In this document: positions 41,795 to 52,751 of the stretch, piece after piece | Layout of the letters: each line of letters begins with the position of its first letter | How positions within the stretch are numbered: position 1 is the first letter of the stretch | Source: Cyanophora paradoxa | Taxonomy: Eukaryota; Glaucocystophyceae; Cyanophorales; Cyanophoraceae | Direction of reading: 5' to 3' | Length of the DNA stretch: 64,000 bases | Assembly: GCA_004431415.1 (NCBI GenBank) | Contig: QPMI01000520.1 | Coordinates: forward strand, 124,001 to 188,000 | Program-made: the position numbers and the translations under genes | Notes under the pieces: model-generated | Database searches by the model: none | Seen by the model: the letters and a program-made list of their open reading frames with translations, nothing else | What the model was told of the DNA's origin: nothing

Positions 41795-43056
41795 AGCCTC
41801 CTGTGCTCCCGATCACGCCGAGCCGGTTAAAGGATCCGGCAGACTTCATTGGTGCGTTCGCTCGGCGCGGCGAGCGCCGCGCGGGGCCGCCGGGACCGCG
41901 CCTGATTGAGGGGCTGGTCCCTCGCGCGCGCCAGTCTCGTCGCGGTTCGTGGAGCGACGTGGGAGCGTGGCCTCGCGCCCCGGCGACGTCCTCGAGATCG
42001 CCGTCGTCGAGGGGGTCTTCGAGCAGGCGCCGGCGGCGTCGGGTGCCGCCCCGGCGCCGGCGGTGGTGGTGGCGGCGGCGGCGGCGGCGGGGCGGGAGCG
42101 GTGCGTGGCGGTGCTCTGGAACGGGAAGGAGGTGGCGCGCTCCCGGCCCCGGCCGGAGGCGAGCCCGGCCTTCGCCCTCGAGCTCGCCATCACCCTCCAG
42201 TCCGCCATCTCCGTGCGCCCCCCGCCCCGCCCCGCTCGAGCCTGCGGCGGCGACATCGAGCCTCACGCCTTGCCGCCGCAGTCCGAGAGCCCGCTGGCAT
42301 TCCACGTCTACCAGGCGCGCGCTCGGGGCGGGAAGCCCCTTCTGGGCTCCCCACGCCTCGAGCTCCTCGGCGCCCTCAGCGTACCCCTCCTCTCCCTTCC
42401 CCCCAGTGCGTCCCCCCTCGCCCTGCCTCCCTTCGCGTGCACCTCGAATCCGACCGGTCGCCGCCCCGCAGGCGTGGCTCGCGAGGAGGTGGGCCCTCGC
42501 TCGCGAAGTTGCGAAGCCGTCGCTGCTGCTGAGCTCCGCTTGCGCAGTGGTTCCGGGTGCGGACGCCTGAGACGCAGGCGGTGGTGGGCGCCCTCCGCCT
42601 CCGCCTTTGCCTTAAGCGCGAGCGGCCGCGCTTCGGCCGGCCCCGCTCCGTGCGCCCCGCCCCGCCCCCGCCCTAGATACTTCCCCTCGACGCGGCCCCC
42701 ACGGACGGGGCGTGGCACAGGAATCGATGCCCGAGATGGACGCGGCGGCGGCGGCGTGGCAGCCGGAGCCGCCGCACCGGCACGCCTCGTTCGCGGGGGC
42801 GGTGCCGGCGCACGGCGAGGCGCATGCGGGGGCGGCGCAGGAGGGCCCTCGGCCGCCTCAGGAGGGGCTCAGCACCTCGGGGAGCGCGTGGGCGGCGCCG
42901 GCCGGCCGCCCGGCGCGGGGCGCGGGCCTGGCCCTGCGGGCCTACGCGCCCTCGCCGGAGCCCTCGGAGGCGGATCAGGAAGCGGAGGCGGCGGCCGTGG
43001 GAGCGGCGGGCGATCCGCAGGCCGCCCTCCCGGGCCTCGTCCGCGCCTTATCCTGA
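41795..43056 (+). CDS. C2-domain protein, 5' end uncertain
   Basis: Reading frame pieces: DPADFIGAFARRGERRA; then VERRGSVASRPGDVLEIAVV, CVAVLWNGKEVARSRP, FALELAITLQ, SESPLAFHVYQA; and QWFRVRTPETQAVVGALRLR followed by LCLKRERPRFG. This follows a C2 beta-sandwich: an L.V.V.E strand, ..V.W.GK..R.R, F.L..., L.F.VY.., then W..V....G.LRLRL. C2 domains bind membranes, often with Ca2+; the Asp loops that would bind Ca2+ are not evident. After the domain an intron (..GGCACAG) leads to ESMPEMDAAAAAWQPEPP and a long low-complexity tail ending LPGLVRALS, TGA 43054-43056. Start codon not located. Confidence 0.5.
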
Positions 43057-43519
43057 TCGCCACCCATTGGAAATGCTTTCAGCGGCGGCGCCGGCGCGGC
43101 GACCGCGCCCCGCCGAGCCTTCCGCGGCCGTGGGCCGGGCATTTTTGTGCACGTGATTTAGCAGTGTGCTCGAATGTCTTGCTTCGAAATTCGTATCACT
43201 GGCCATCATGGCCATCATTTCTTGTTGCAAGTTGATCATCAGACTTCGAGCTTGCATGCGCAATTGCAAGTTGATCAGACTTGGAGCTAGCGGTTGCAAG
43301 TTGGTCAGACTTGGAGCGCGCTGTACCCCGCGCTTGATCTATAGCTATCAAGCACCGCGCACTCGTTCTCTCCAGCAAGCACCGCGCACTCGTTCTCTAC
43401 CTCGCAGTCACTGAGTATGACGAGGTCAGTATGGTAGGGTTGCCGATTGCTTAACAAGCTTCAATTTGCCGTGGATCCGGAAGCGGGCGTCTGCGTTCGT
43501 GTCACTGAGTCAGCTGATC
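43057..43519. other. Gene-free spacer with small tandem repeats
   Basis: A lower-GC 463-bp spacer. It contains the two repeat arrays described at 43225-43399, and no gene. Confidence 0.5.
43225..43399. repeat. Two adjacent short tandem repeat arrays
   Basis: TTGCAAGTTGATCAGACTTG-type units occur three times, starting at about 43225, 43264 and 43294, with small differences (ATCATCAG, ATCAG, GTCAG). Next, AGCACCGCGCACTCGTTCTC occurs twice about 28 bp apart (43351 and 43379). Non-coding. Confidence 0.85.
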
Positions 43520-44160
43520 ATGATGCTGCTGTGCTTTGGCAGTTACACGTGCTACGCGGACGGGCAGTGCGGCAGGAAGGGCGGGAAACTCATCACGACC
43601 TCGAAGGCCGAGGATCAGGCGTTTTTCAACAAGTGCGCCATTTTCGCTTTTCATGTACTCTCACCGTGGCACTGCCGCGTTGCAGTCAGTGCTTGCCATA
43701 TACACACGTGCACGCCTTGCGATGGCAGGTGCGGCAAGGCCGGATCGACGTCCTACCTCATCAAGTCGCCGGGACCGCCCAGCGTGGTGAACCCCGCCTG
43801 CATGGCCCTCGTGAAGCTCACCTCAACCAAGTGGTGAGTCCCCCTACACACGTGCACGTGCACGTCCGCGCTGCATGCTGCCCCTTCCCTTCCGCGCTGC
43901 ATGCTGCCCCTTCCCAGCTAGCCGGCCTTCTAGATCTCCGAGTTCCGCATGCGCAGCTGCCGGTGTCCGATGCCGGGATGATCCGCCCCGCCCCGCCGCC
44001 CGCGGCCCCGGCCCCGGCGCGGGGCCATCGCCAGGAATCGATATCCGGATCCGGATCCGGAGCTTGAGCTGACTTTGAGACGGGGGGCGGCAGGTACAGT
44101 AACGGTCTTCGCGTCTGGCAGCTCGATTCTGAGGTGCGACAAAAACTTAAGGAAATTTAA
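43520..44160 (+). CDS. Small cysteine-containing protein, unknown, possibly secreted
   Basis: ATG ATG at 43520 begins MMLLCFGSYTCYADGQCG, a short hydrophobic leader that could be a signal peptide. It continues RKGGKLITTSKAEDQAFFNK. A GC-AG intron then leads to AGSTSYLIKSPGPPSVVN, PACMALVKLTSTKW, and after a GTGAGT intron YSNGLRVWQLDSEVRQKL KEI with TAA at 44158-44160. The total is near 95 aa. Family not recognised. An upstream in-frame stretch (from about 43466) could be coding if a further exon exists. Confidence 0.45.
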
Positions 44161-44244
44161 ATTTGAAGCGGCGCTGCGGCAATTGCAGCACCGGTACCAG
44201 TGCTGTTCCACGGTTCCGGATCGACGATCCGCGGCCGCGGGCGG

Positions 44245-44499
44245 ATGAATCTTTCGAGCTCGAGCCGAGCGAGCACTGCGGCAGCCGAGCGGGAAGCTCA
44301 CTTTTGTACGCAGAGCGAGGAGGTCTCCCTCGCGGAGCTGGAGGCGGCGCTCGCGGGGGGGGCCGAGGAGGAGGCGCTCGAGGCGCCCGGCATGGGCGGC
44401 CTCGCCTCGGGCGAGGGCGAGGCGGCGCTCGTCGAGCTGGGCGCCCAGGAGGCCCTCGAGCTCGCCTGGGCCCACGCCGACCTCCCCGACCTCCTCTAG
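44245..44499 (+). CDS. Small acidic ORF (84 aa) or last exon of a split gene
   Basis: The ORF MNLSSSSRASTAAAERE then SEEVSLAELEAALAGGAEEE and LVELGAQEALELAWAHADLP DLL ends in TAG 44497-44499. The second half has strong coding composition (Glu/Ala/Leu helix). A splice acceptor (TTTGTACGCAG) precedes SEEVSL, so this may be the last exon of a gene whose first exon is unrecognised. Function unknown. Confidence 0.4.
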   Translation: MNLSSSSRASTAAAEREAHFCTQSEEVSLAELEAALAGGAEEEALEAPGMGGLASGEGEAALVELGAQEALELAWAHADLPDLL

Positions 44500-45020
44500 C
44501 CCCGCCCCGCCGCCCCCAAGCCACCGCCGCGCCCCCGCGCCCCCCGCGCCCCGGCCACTCCCCGAGCGCCGCCCGGCGGCCGCCACCGGCCCGGCGGGCC
44601 CGGCCCGCTGGCGCTGCGCGCGGCCATGTACATGTACATGTACATGTGGAGGCTTCGGTCTGGCGGCGCGCGCATTTCTTATCTGCTTAATTGACTGTAC
44701 ATATATAGGCCATGGCCACGGCGTAAACCAGTTGCGCTCAAGCGGGGCGGAAATTAAATAGGAAGCCGCCAGTTTCGCCCCCCGCAAACTCGGCAGACTC
44801 TGAGAGCACGACTCGGCGACTCAGCGGCGAGGCCATGGCCAGGTGCACGTGGATCATGATCCGATGATCCGGAGGCGGCGTAGGCCGCCGCAGCGCGGCG
44901 GCTCATGCAAAGGCTGCGAATTGAAGACTAGTACTAGTACTAGTATGATATCGATCATGAGACGGGAATTCGATCCGATGATCGAAAGCCACTAGGTCAG
45001 GGGGATACCGTCACTCGAAG
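44500..45020. other. Spacer rich in palindromic hexamer repeats
   Basis: Contains CATGTA repeated three times (44623-44645), GGATCATGATCC (near 44851) and ACTAGTACTAGTACTAGTA (44930-44946). GC is lower. No gene was found. Confidence 0.55.
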
Positions 45021-45940
45021 ATGGGAGGCCGTGCAAGCTCGGCGGGCGGGGCGGCGCGGCAGTACGTGAAGGAGGAGGCGGTCTCCCTCAGCAAGGCGCA
45101 GCTGGAGCGCCTGGCCTCCGAGCGCGCGGCGGCCGAGGCGACGTACTCCGCGCCGGTGCGCGGCGCAGCGGCAGGTGCGCTCGATTCGTTAGATATATAC
45201 ACGGCGCCGGCTCCCTTGCATGCCTGAACCAGCCTGACCGGGGCGGGAGCAGGAAGTGAACCGAAGCCGGCGGCGGCGTCGCCTCTCGCGCGGCAGGCGG
45301 CTGCGGTGGCGCCCGATGATCGTTTTGAAGAGGATTTCATGAAGAAGATGCAGGAGCTCTCGCTTCCTCTGGACCGGGTGCGCGGCGTCAGCGCGTCTTC
45401 GGGCGGCCGTCGCTGATGATGGCCGCGGCGCGCGAAGCGGCCGGCGGCGGAGATCCCGGACATGCCGGGCCACTACTTGAACTCGAGGCCGAAGAAGAGG
45501 AAGACGGTGGACCGGGAGGCGTTGATGGCGGAGGACGACGAGGTCTCGACGCCGGGGCGCCTGACGACGAAGGAGGCGCAGGAGTTCCTGCGGCTGCAGC
45601 GCGAGGAGCCGCAGCGCTGGACCGCCGAGGCCCTCGCCGAGCGCTTCCGGCTCGACGTCGCCGTCGCCCGCGACATCCTCGCGCACTGTGCGCCGGCCTC
45701 GTGCCGGCCCGCCCGCCCCGCCCCGCGCCTGACGGGGGGCGCGGTGGCGATGCAGGCAGCGGGTACGTGGTGCTGCGAATCGGGACGAAGAACTTGGCGC
45801 TGCGGGAGCTCCCCAGGGAGCACCGCGACGCGGAGGCCGCCGCTCGCGGGGCCCCCGAGGCCGACGCCGCCCCCGAGGCCGGCCCCGCCGCCGGGCCCGC
45901 CGCCGGGCCCCGCAAGCGCAACCCCCTCGCGCAGCCCTGA
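45021..45940 (+). CDS. Small basic HTH protein, neugrin/Rrg9-like (tentative)
   Basis: Four exons. MGGRASSAGGAARQYVKEEA..RLASERAAAEATYS comes first, then SEPKPAAASPLARQ..DDRFEEDFMKKMQELS. The third is IPDMPGHYLNSRPKKRKTVD..TTKEAQEFLRLQREEPQRWT AEALAERFRLDVAVARDILA. The last is SGYVVLRIGTKNLALREL and a tail ending KRNPLAQP, TGA 45938-45940. The segment EAQEFLRLQREEPQRWTAEA then LAERF.LDV...DILA is the sort of HTH seen in neugrin/Rrg9 and fungal mL58 proteins, which act in mitochondrial ribosome biology. The assignment rests on that motif alone. The neighbouring PKKRK could be an NLS or rRNA-binding patch. Confidence 0.5.
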
Positions 45941-46103
45941 TCGTGACGCTGCGCCTTTGCTAGTTTGAATTTAGGCCTGTAGAGTAGATTCAGCAGAGTT
46001 ACTGACAACGAACTAGGACTAGACTGCGAGGGGAGGCCCCCGCGGGGAGGGGGCGCCCCGGGCTTCAAAGAAGGGCCGTGTACGCAGCTCCAGAGGAGAG
46101 GGG
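45941..46103. other. Convergent 3' spacer
   Basis: A lower-GC segment (TTTGCTAGTTTGAATTTAGG) downstream of the HTH protein. No feature. Confidence 0.4.
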
Positions 46104-48423
46104 CTAGTAGGCGAGCTGGAGGGTGGCGGCGCGGCGGGCGGCGAGGTACTGGAGGGCCTCCCGCGTCGCCTCGTCGACGCCGCAGTGGAGGAGGGTCACG
46201 GAGCGCAGGCTGCTCGAGCGCGCGATGCCCATGGCGAGCTCCGTCGCGCCCTCCCCGCCCAGCGGGTTCAGCGAGAGGCTGAGGATGGCGAGCGAGGCGG
46301 CGTCGCCGAGGGTGCGGCCGAGGGCGGCGGCGCCGGCGGGGCCGATGGCGCTCTGGTTGAGGTAGAGGGCGGTCAGGCTCGAGCAGCCCGGCAGCGCCTC
46401 CGCCAGCGCCCCCGCCCCCGCGTCCTCCACCTGCCCCCGCCCTCAGCCGGCGCCGCGCGCAAGGCCTCGGGCTCAGACGGCCGCACGGGGTTGCCGGAGA
46501 GGCGGAGGCAGGTCAGGACGCTGTTGCGCTGCAGGCCGCTCGCCAGGCCGGCCGCCCCTGCACGCGCCCCTCAGCGGGGTGGGAAGAGGGGGGCGGGGAG
46601 GGGGCGTGGCGGGCCGGCGGGGCCGAGGGAGGCGGAGCCGAGGTTGAGGGAGAGGAGGGAGGGGTGCTCGGCGAGGGCCTCCCCCAGGGCGGCGGCGCCC
46701 TCGTCCCCCACGGCGTTGTCCTTCATGTCGAGGCTCTGCAGCGCCGCCGCCCCCGCCACGCCGCCGGCGAGCAGCTCCGCCCCGGGGCCGCCCACCCCGC
46801 ACGAGGTCAGGTAGAGCACGCGCAGCGCCGGGTGCGCCTTCAGCACCGCCGCCAGCGCCTGCAGGCCTGCAGCCCCGGCGCCTCAGGGGCGAGGCGGCGG
46901 GGGGGGGGAGCGGGGCGGGCGGGGGCGGGGGACCGTCGGTGGCGAGGCGGGTGCCGCGGAGGGAGAGGTGCGTGAGGTAGCGGTTGGCGACGAGGGTGCC
47001 GAGGACGGTGCCGGCCTCGGGGTCCCTGGCGGTGCAGGAGAGGAGGGAGAGGGAGAGGCACTCGGTGTTGCGGTAGAGGGCCTGGTGCAGCGCCTCGGCC
47101 TCCACCCGCCCGATCTGCACCCGCTGCAGCCCGATGCTCTCCCGGTAGCGGTCGACGCCCATCTCCCGCCACGCCTTCCGCACCTCCGCCTCCGTCACCC
47201 GCGCCCCGGCCTGCAGCGAGATCGAGCCCCGCCGGTTGTGCCCGGGGCTCGTCCCCGCGTGCTCCCCCGGGGGCGCCGAGAGGGCCGGCTGCAGGCCCCC
47301 GCTCGCCCCCGGCGACGGCGAGGCCCGCCCCTGCATCATCGCCCCGGGGGGCGCCGAGAGGGCCGACGCCAGGCCCGACGCCCGCCGCTCCTGGCTCTGC
47401 CGTCGGCGCCCGATCGGCCCCCGGCGAGCGGCGCGGGGCGAGGGGCAGCGCGCACGTCGCTGGGGCCGGCCTCGCCTTGGAGCCGAGGCGGCGCTTCCGC
47501 CCGTCGGCGCCCTCCTCCTCCGCGCCCCGCTTGCCGCTCTTCGGCCCCTCGCTCTCTGCGCAGGCGCCCCGTCGACGCCAGCGCCGGCCGGCGGGGCGGG
47601 GAGGGGCGGGGCGGGGCGGACCGGCGGAGTCGCGGGCGGCCTTGCCGCCGCCGAAGATGGAGCCGAAGAGGGCCCCGAAGACCGTCGCCCGCCGCTGGCC
47701 CCCGCCCTGCCGCCCCGTCCCTCCGCCTTCTTCTCCGCCCCCGCCCCCGCCCCCGCCGGCCCTCCCGCCGCCCCGACGCCGGCCCCGCCTCCGCCGCCCC
47801 CGACGCCGACGCCTCGGGGGGCTTCTCGGGCGGGGCCGGCGTGGCGCCGGGCGCCGCCTCGGGGCCCTCCTCGGGCCGCTTCAGGGGGGTGCTGAACGAC
47901 CGCGACTTGGGCGTCTTCTTGGTGAAGGAGAGGCCCCGGAAGAGGCCCTTGAGGAGGGCCCGCGGCGGCGCGCTCGCCGCCGGCGAGAGCGCCTTCCCCC
48001 CCGCCTCCTCCCCGCTCGCCCTGCCGCCCTCCTGCCCGTCCACCGCCGCGCTCTTCTTCTCCTGACTGGCGCTGACGCCCGGGTGCGGCGACTCCGGCCG
48101 GCCTGCGCGCGCGCGCGCGCAACCCGTCACGGGGCCGCCTTGACTGCGTAGCTAAGGGAGCTGAGGGGAGGCTGGCCCGTGGACGAAGGGGTCTTGAGGT
48201 CGGGAGTGTGTGGCCTGTCAGGAGTCTTCGGATCGGGCGTGCCAGGCCGCTGCGCCGCCTCGGGGGTCCTCGGCCGCGACTCCGGCGCCGGCGCTGTCGC
48301 CTGCTGTGGCGTCGCTGGCCGGTCCTGTTGTTCTGAGCTTTCCGAAGCTTCTTCCGGCTTTTCGATAGGCGTATCTGAGCTCCCGGGCGCGCCATCTGGA
48401 GCGCGCGCGCGAGTCGTTAGCAT
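46104..48423 (-). CDS. Leucine-rich repeat (RI-like) protein with disordered Ser/Pro N-terminus
   Basis: ATG 48423 gives MLTTRARAPDGAPGSSDT, then a Pro/Thr-rich region with repeats (PGTPDPKTPDRPHTPDLKTP). An in-phase 81-nt intron leads to EKKSAAVDGQEGGRASGEEA and LFRGLSFTKKTPKSRSFSTP. The C-terminal half holds RNase-inhibitor-type LRRs: CLSLSLLSCTARDPEAG, VANRYLTHLSLRGTRLATDG, HPALRVLYLTSCGVGGPG, AALQSLDMKDNAVGDEGAAA LGEALAEHPSLLSLNLGSA, LTALYLNQSAIGPAGAAALG and LAILSLSLNPLGGEGATELA, ending AARRAATLQLAY, TAG 46104-46106. Repeats average 28 residues with LxxLxLxxNxxG. RI-like LRRs bind proteins; the partner is unknown. No NACHT or kinase domain is visible. Confidence 0.75.
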
Positions 48424-48783
48424 CGGCCAGCAATCGCCGACAATGCTGTTCGGGCCGGGGGATGAGCAGACCCTCGGGCGTAGTCTGCAACTGCGGCAGA
48501 CGTCTCGGGGGTGGCATTTTCGGACCCGTCCGATAGCCGGGAGTACCAAGCTAGCCGATCCGCGATGCGATGATCTTCTCCGACAGCGCGGGGGGTCGGC
48601 CAAAAAGTTGCTGCTAGACTGGTATACTTGTTTTAAACAAGATCGCGGCTTCGCGGCTGGCGAAGAGCAGCGCCGCTGCAGCCCGCCGGTGTCGGGGGGT
48701 AGGCGCACCTCGCAACGAAAAAAATTGCTGTCGGTCGCATTTTGACGCAGCTGGGACCTTCTCGAGCTCATTGACGTGCCGAG
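48424..48783. promoter_or_regulatory. 360-bp divergent promoter region
   Basis: Lower GC than the flanks, with TTGTTTTAAACAAGATC (contains TTGTTTAAACAA-like dyad) near 48628-48645. No gene was found. Confidence 0.4.
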
Positions 48784-50620
48784 ATGGCGGCGTCGAGCGC
48801 GCGCGCTCGACAAACGGGCGGCGGCGAGGGCTGGTGGAAGAAGGCGCGTCTGGCTGCTACGTCGACCTTCGCACTCACTGATGGACGTCCGCAGGGATTG
48901 CTGTTCTTCCAACCAGCGAAAGCGCTAGTGCAGAAAGCGGCATCCCACGGCGAGCACATAGATTCGCTGCGGACGTCGCCAACTTGCCCGCTCACGATCC
49001 GCACTCCGCAGACTTCGTGAAGGTCGATGCGAAGGCTTTCTTCTCTGTGGAGCGTACGTATTACAAATGGTTGCACCTGGCGGTCGTCCTCATCGCACTC
49101 GGCGGCGCGCTGATAAGGTGACGGGCTCTGAAGCGACCGCCCGTCCGGCCGGCGCTTAGCTCCGGGCGCGCGCAGCTTCGAATATGCAGGAGGACCTACG
49201 ATGACGCTCGGCAGCTACTCGCCGTCGAAGCACTCGGTGGGGATGCTGGCCGTGAAGCACGCGGCGCTGAACGGGTTCATCCTCGTGTGCGCCGGCTCCG
49301 TCGTGATCGTCTACAGCCTCTACAACTTCCACTACCGCATCAACAACATCGCCGTCCAGCGGCCCGCGCGCTACGCCGACCGGTCCGCCCCCCGAGGCCC
49401 CTCCGCCGCTACGCTCGTCTCGCCAACCCGCCGCGCGCCGGGGGCGCAGGGTGGGGCCCACCGTCCTCGTGTGCATGGTGCTCTGTCTTGTGGTGGCGAA
49501 TGGCATCGTGTACCTGCAGGTCCGCCCCGCCGCGCCGGCGCGCGTTCTCGAGACCCGACGCGCCCGCCCCGCAGACCTCGCAGCCTCCGTGCGTTGACTA
49601 CAGCTCGCTGCTGGGTGGCAGCGGTGCGCCGTTTCCGCCGCGGCACCGCTCGACCGGCCGCTCACGCGCCATGGGACAGCGTTCCAGCCGGCGGGGGTGA
49701 TAGAGCACCCGCTGAAGCCGCACACGATCCTCGTGGTCGGCGGCGGCCTCGCGGGGGCGATGGCGGAGGTGGACCGCGGCACGGGGCGCGTGCGGCAGTT
49801 CACGCTGCCGCCCTGCAGCGACCTCTGCGCCCCGCCGCTCCCCCCGGGGCCGGCGGCGGAGGGGACGGAGGAGGACCCCCTCTCGCGCCGCCTCCGCAGC
49901 AGCGTCTACATCCTCCAGGCGCGCCCCTCCCCCCGTTTGCTCGGCCCGGGCGTGGGGCCGCCTCGAGCGGGCGGCGCGCAGGTCGTCCCCCCCTCCATCC
50001 TCGAGTTCAGCCTCCTCTCCGAACAAGCGCGCCCCGCACCCCCGACCCGCTGCCCGCCCCGCCCGCGTTCTGACGGCGCGGGGGCGGGGCGGCAGGTGAC
50101 GAGGAGCTGGAAGCTGCCGATGGGGCCGCCCTCGGGGGCGGGGGCCGGGGGCGGGCCGGTGCAGGAGTGGTCCCCCTCGGGCCTGGCCTTCGTGCCGGAG
50201 GCGGGGCACCGGCACGGCGGCCGCTTCCTCGTGGCCGCCTACGGCGAGGGCCGCATCTACACCGTCGAGGTCCCCCTTGCCGACCTCAACGCCTCGGCCC
50301 CCGCCGCCCCCGTCCTCGCCGGCTCCTTCGTGCCCAAGGGCGCCGCCGCCATGCGCGGCATCTCGGCGCTGGACTACCAGCCCCGGGGCGACGCCGCCGG
50401 CGGGCGCCTCTTCGCGCTGCTCGAGACGAGCGTCGCGCAGATCGACCCGGAGGCCGGCGCGGTGACGCGCAGCTGGCCCCTCCTCTTCCGCCGCTTCCGG
50501 GGCCTTTCCGTCGACCCCGACCGGCAGGGGGCGTACCTCACGAGCCAGGGCACGGGGACGGTCGCCCGCATCCCCTTCGACCCCCGCACGGGGCCCCTCC
50601 TCTGCGAGAAGCTCTTCTAG
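48784..50620 (+). CDS. Membrane protein: DUF202/VTC-like transmembrane domain plus beta-propeller-like domain
   Basis: Exon 1 (ATG 48784) MAASSARARQTGGGEGWW joins through a 47-nt intron to SGIPRRAHRFAADVANLP, then VKVDAKAFFSVERTYYKWLH. This matches the KTFxANERTxxxW entry of DUF202/VTC membrane domains. TM1 is LAVVLIALGGALI, TM2 AALNGFILVCAGSVVIVYSL followed by YNFHYRINNI, TM3 TVLVCMVLCLVVANGIVYLQ. Downstream, VIEHPLKPHTILVVGGGLAG AMAEVDRGTGRVRQFTL, WSPSGLAFVPEAGHRHGGRF LVAAYGEGRIYTVEV, MRGISALDYQPRGDAAGGRL FALLETSVAQIDPEAGAV and GLSVDPDRQGAYLTSQGTGT VARIPF look like propeller blades (Y-x-V/I strand, D/N-rich turn). TAG 50618-50620. No SPX or polyphosphate catalytic domain is seen, so VTC-like polymerase function is not implied. 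Confidence 0.65.
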
Positions 50621-50831
50621 CGCCCCAGACCACCTATCCTAGTGTAGACAGGCCCTCCGTACGCTGCAGTTTCATGTGTGTAGTAGAGCAGGCGCTGCGT
50701 ATGGCGCAGTTTCATGATTATGATTCGCTTCGCGCACTCGTGCGGGAGGGTGGCGGGAGGGGACAGAGACGGGGGGCCGGGCGGGAGGGCGGGCCCCGGG
50801 GGGAGGGCGGGGCGGGCCGGCGGCGCGCCCC
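50621..50831. other. Convergent 3' spacer
   Basis: Short lower-GC segment with two related phrases (GTACGCTGCAGTTTCATG and GTATGGCGCAGTTTCATG, about 50659 and 50699), a small tandem duplication near the 3' ends. Confidence 0.5.
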
Positions 50832-52691
50832 TCAGCGGAGGGCCATGCCCATGGGGGCCATGCCGGCGGGGTAGCCGCCCATGGGGGCCGGCGCCTGCAG
50901 CATGCGGTACGCCTGCACCTGCGCGGGGGTCACGCGGGGGCGGGGCGGGGCGGAGGGGAGGCGGAGGGGCGCACCGGGGTGCGGCACATGGGGCACATGT
51001 TGCCGCGCTGGCGGAGGTTCTCGGCGTCGCGGGCGCAGAGAACGGCGTGGCCGCACGGGTGCAGCGCCACCTCCCGCCGCCCCGCCCGGCAGATCTGCGC
51101 CCCTCAGCGCGGCCCCGGGAGGCGGGGGGCGGGGCGAGGGCGGCGCACGAGGCAGAGGTCGGCGGAGAGGCCGGCGGGGCCCGGGGCGGCGGGGGCCGCC
51201 TGCGCCAGGGCCGCCGCCTGCGAGGCGAGCGAGGCGCCGGGCCCGGGGGCGGCGGGCCCCCCCGGGAGGAGGCCCATGTCTCGGAGGGCAGCGGCGCCGG
51301 AGGCGGCGGAGGCGGCCGAGGAGGAGGCGGCGGCGAGGAGGTCGATCATCTGGTCGAACGACGGCCGCTCGTGCGCCTCGGCGAAGCAGCGCTGCATGAG
51401 CTGCGCCATCCACGGGCGGCAGCCGGGCGGGATGGGGAGCCGCCGCCCCTGCTGCCCCACGATCACGGGGATGTGGAAGGGCTGCAGCTCCGCCCACGGC
51501 GGCTGCCGCGTCGCGATCTCCCTGCGCCGGCGTCACGGGGGACGGGGGGAAGCGGGCGGGGGAAGGGGGCGGCGGAGGGGTTGCGGGCGCGCCAGAGGAC
51601 GACCCCGAAGCTGTAGACGTCGGCCTTCTCGTTGTAGGGCTCCCCCCGCAGCACCTCTGCCGCCGGCGCGCGGCCCGTGAGCCGCGAGCGGGTGAGCCGC
51701 GGGGACGAGGCGGCGCGGCGCACCGGGGGCGATCCACGCCGGAGTCCCCACCGCCATGCTCTGCGCACAAGAAGAAGAAGCGAGGCGGTGAGGGGGCAGA
51801 GGCCTCGGGAGAGGGCGGGGGCGGGGGCGGACGGCCTGGGCGCCGGCGGCGTGGGCGGAGCGGGTCTTGGTGAGGCCGAAGTCGGCGACCTTGACGTTAA
51901 GGTGCTGGTCCACCAGGATGTTCAGCGCCTGCCCCGCGCCCCGCCCTCAGAGGGGGCGAGGGCGAGGGGGAGGGGGGCCGGGGGCGGTGCCTTGAGGTCG
52001 CGGTGGATGAGGCCGGAGTGGTGGAGGTAGTTCATGCCCTTGGAGACGTCGGTGAGGATGCGGATGAGGACGAGGTCGTCGCGCAGCAGGTCCGAGGCGC
52101 CGCTGGTGTGGAACATGTGGTAGAGCGAGCCGTTCGGCATGAACTCCGTCACGATGCAGAGGTCCGGCGGCGTCACGCAGGCCCCCATGAAGAGGACCAC
52201 GTTCGGGTGCCGCAGGTCCCTGCGCGGGGTCAGCGGGAGGGGAGGGGGCGAGGGAGGGGGGCGGCGGGGCGCGCTTGACGACGTCGATCTCCTTGCGGAA
52301 CTCGTCGAGGGCCTGCGGCTGGGCGAGGAGCGCGGCGTGCTTGATCCGCTTCACCGCGACCTCCCCGCCGTAGAGGGTGCCCCGGTACACCTCCCCGAAG
52401 GCCCCCTCCCCGATCTTCTCCAGCAGCTTCACGGCGTTGGGCGAGATCTCCCACCGCTCCCGCTCCGCGCGCGGCGGGCCCGGGCTCGGCGTCGCCCGCA
52501 TCGCCGCCATCGGGGGCGGGCCCATCGGGGGCGGCCCGATCGGGGGCGGCCCGACGGGGGGCGGCGGCGGGGCGGCGGGGCGGCGAAGGCGGCGAGGAGG
52601 TCGGCCCCGGGGAGGCGGCCGGGGGCGGCCCCGGCTGGGGCATTGGGAGGAGGGCTGCGGGGCCGGCGCCGCGGGGGGCGGCGAGGGCGCC

Positions 52692-52751
<60 letters not shown>

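Noticed and set aside
49690-50620. Stand-alone SdiA-regulated or NHL protein
   Set aside because: The reading frame and splice sites connect it to the DUF202-like exons and no independent start context is clear; kept as one gene with stated doubt.
48784-50620. VTC polyphosphate polymerase subunit
   Set aside because: Only the DUF202-like membrane part is present; SPX and the catalytic tunnel domain are absent.
52694-52750. CRISPR array or minisatellite
   Set aside because: It is a pure triplet run with no spacers, within a coding gene.
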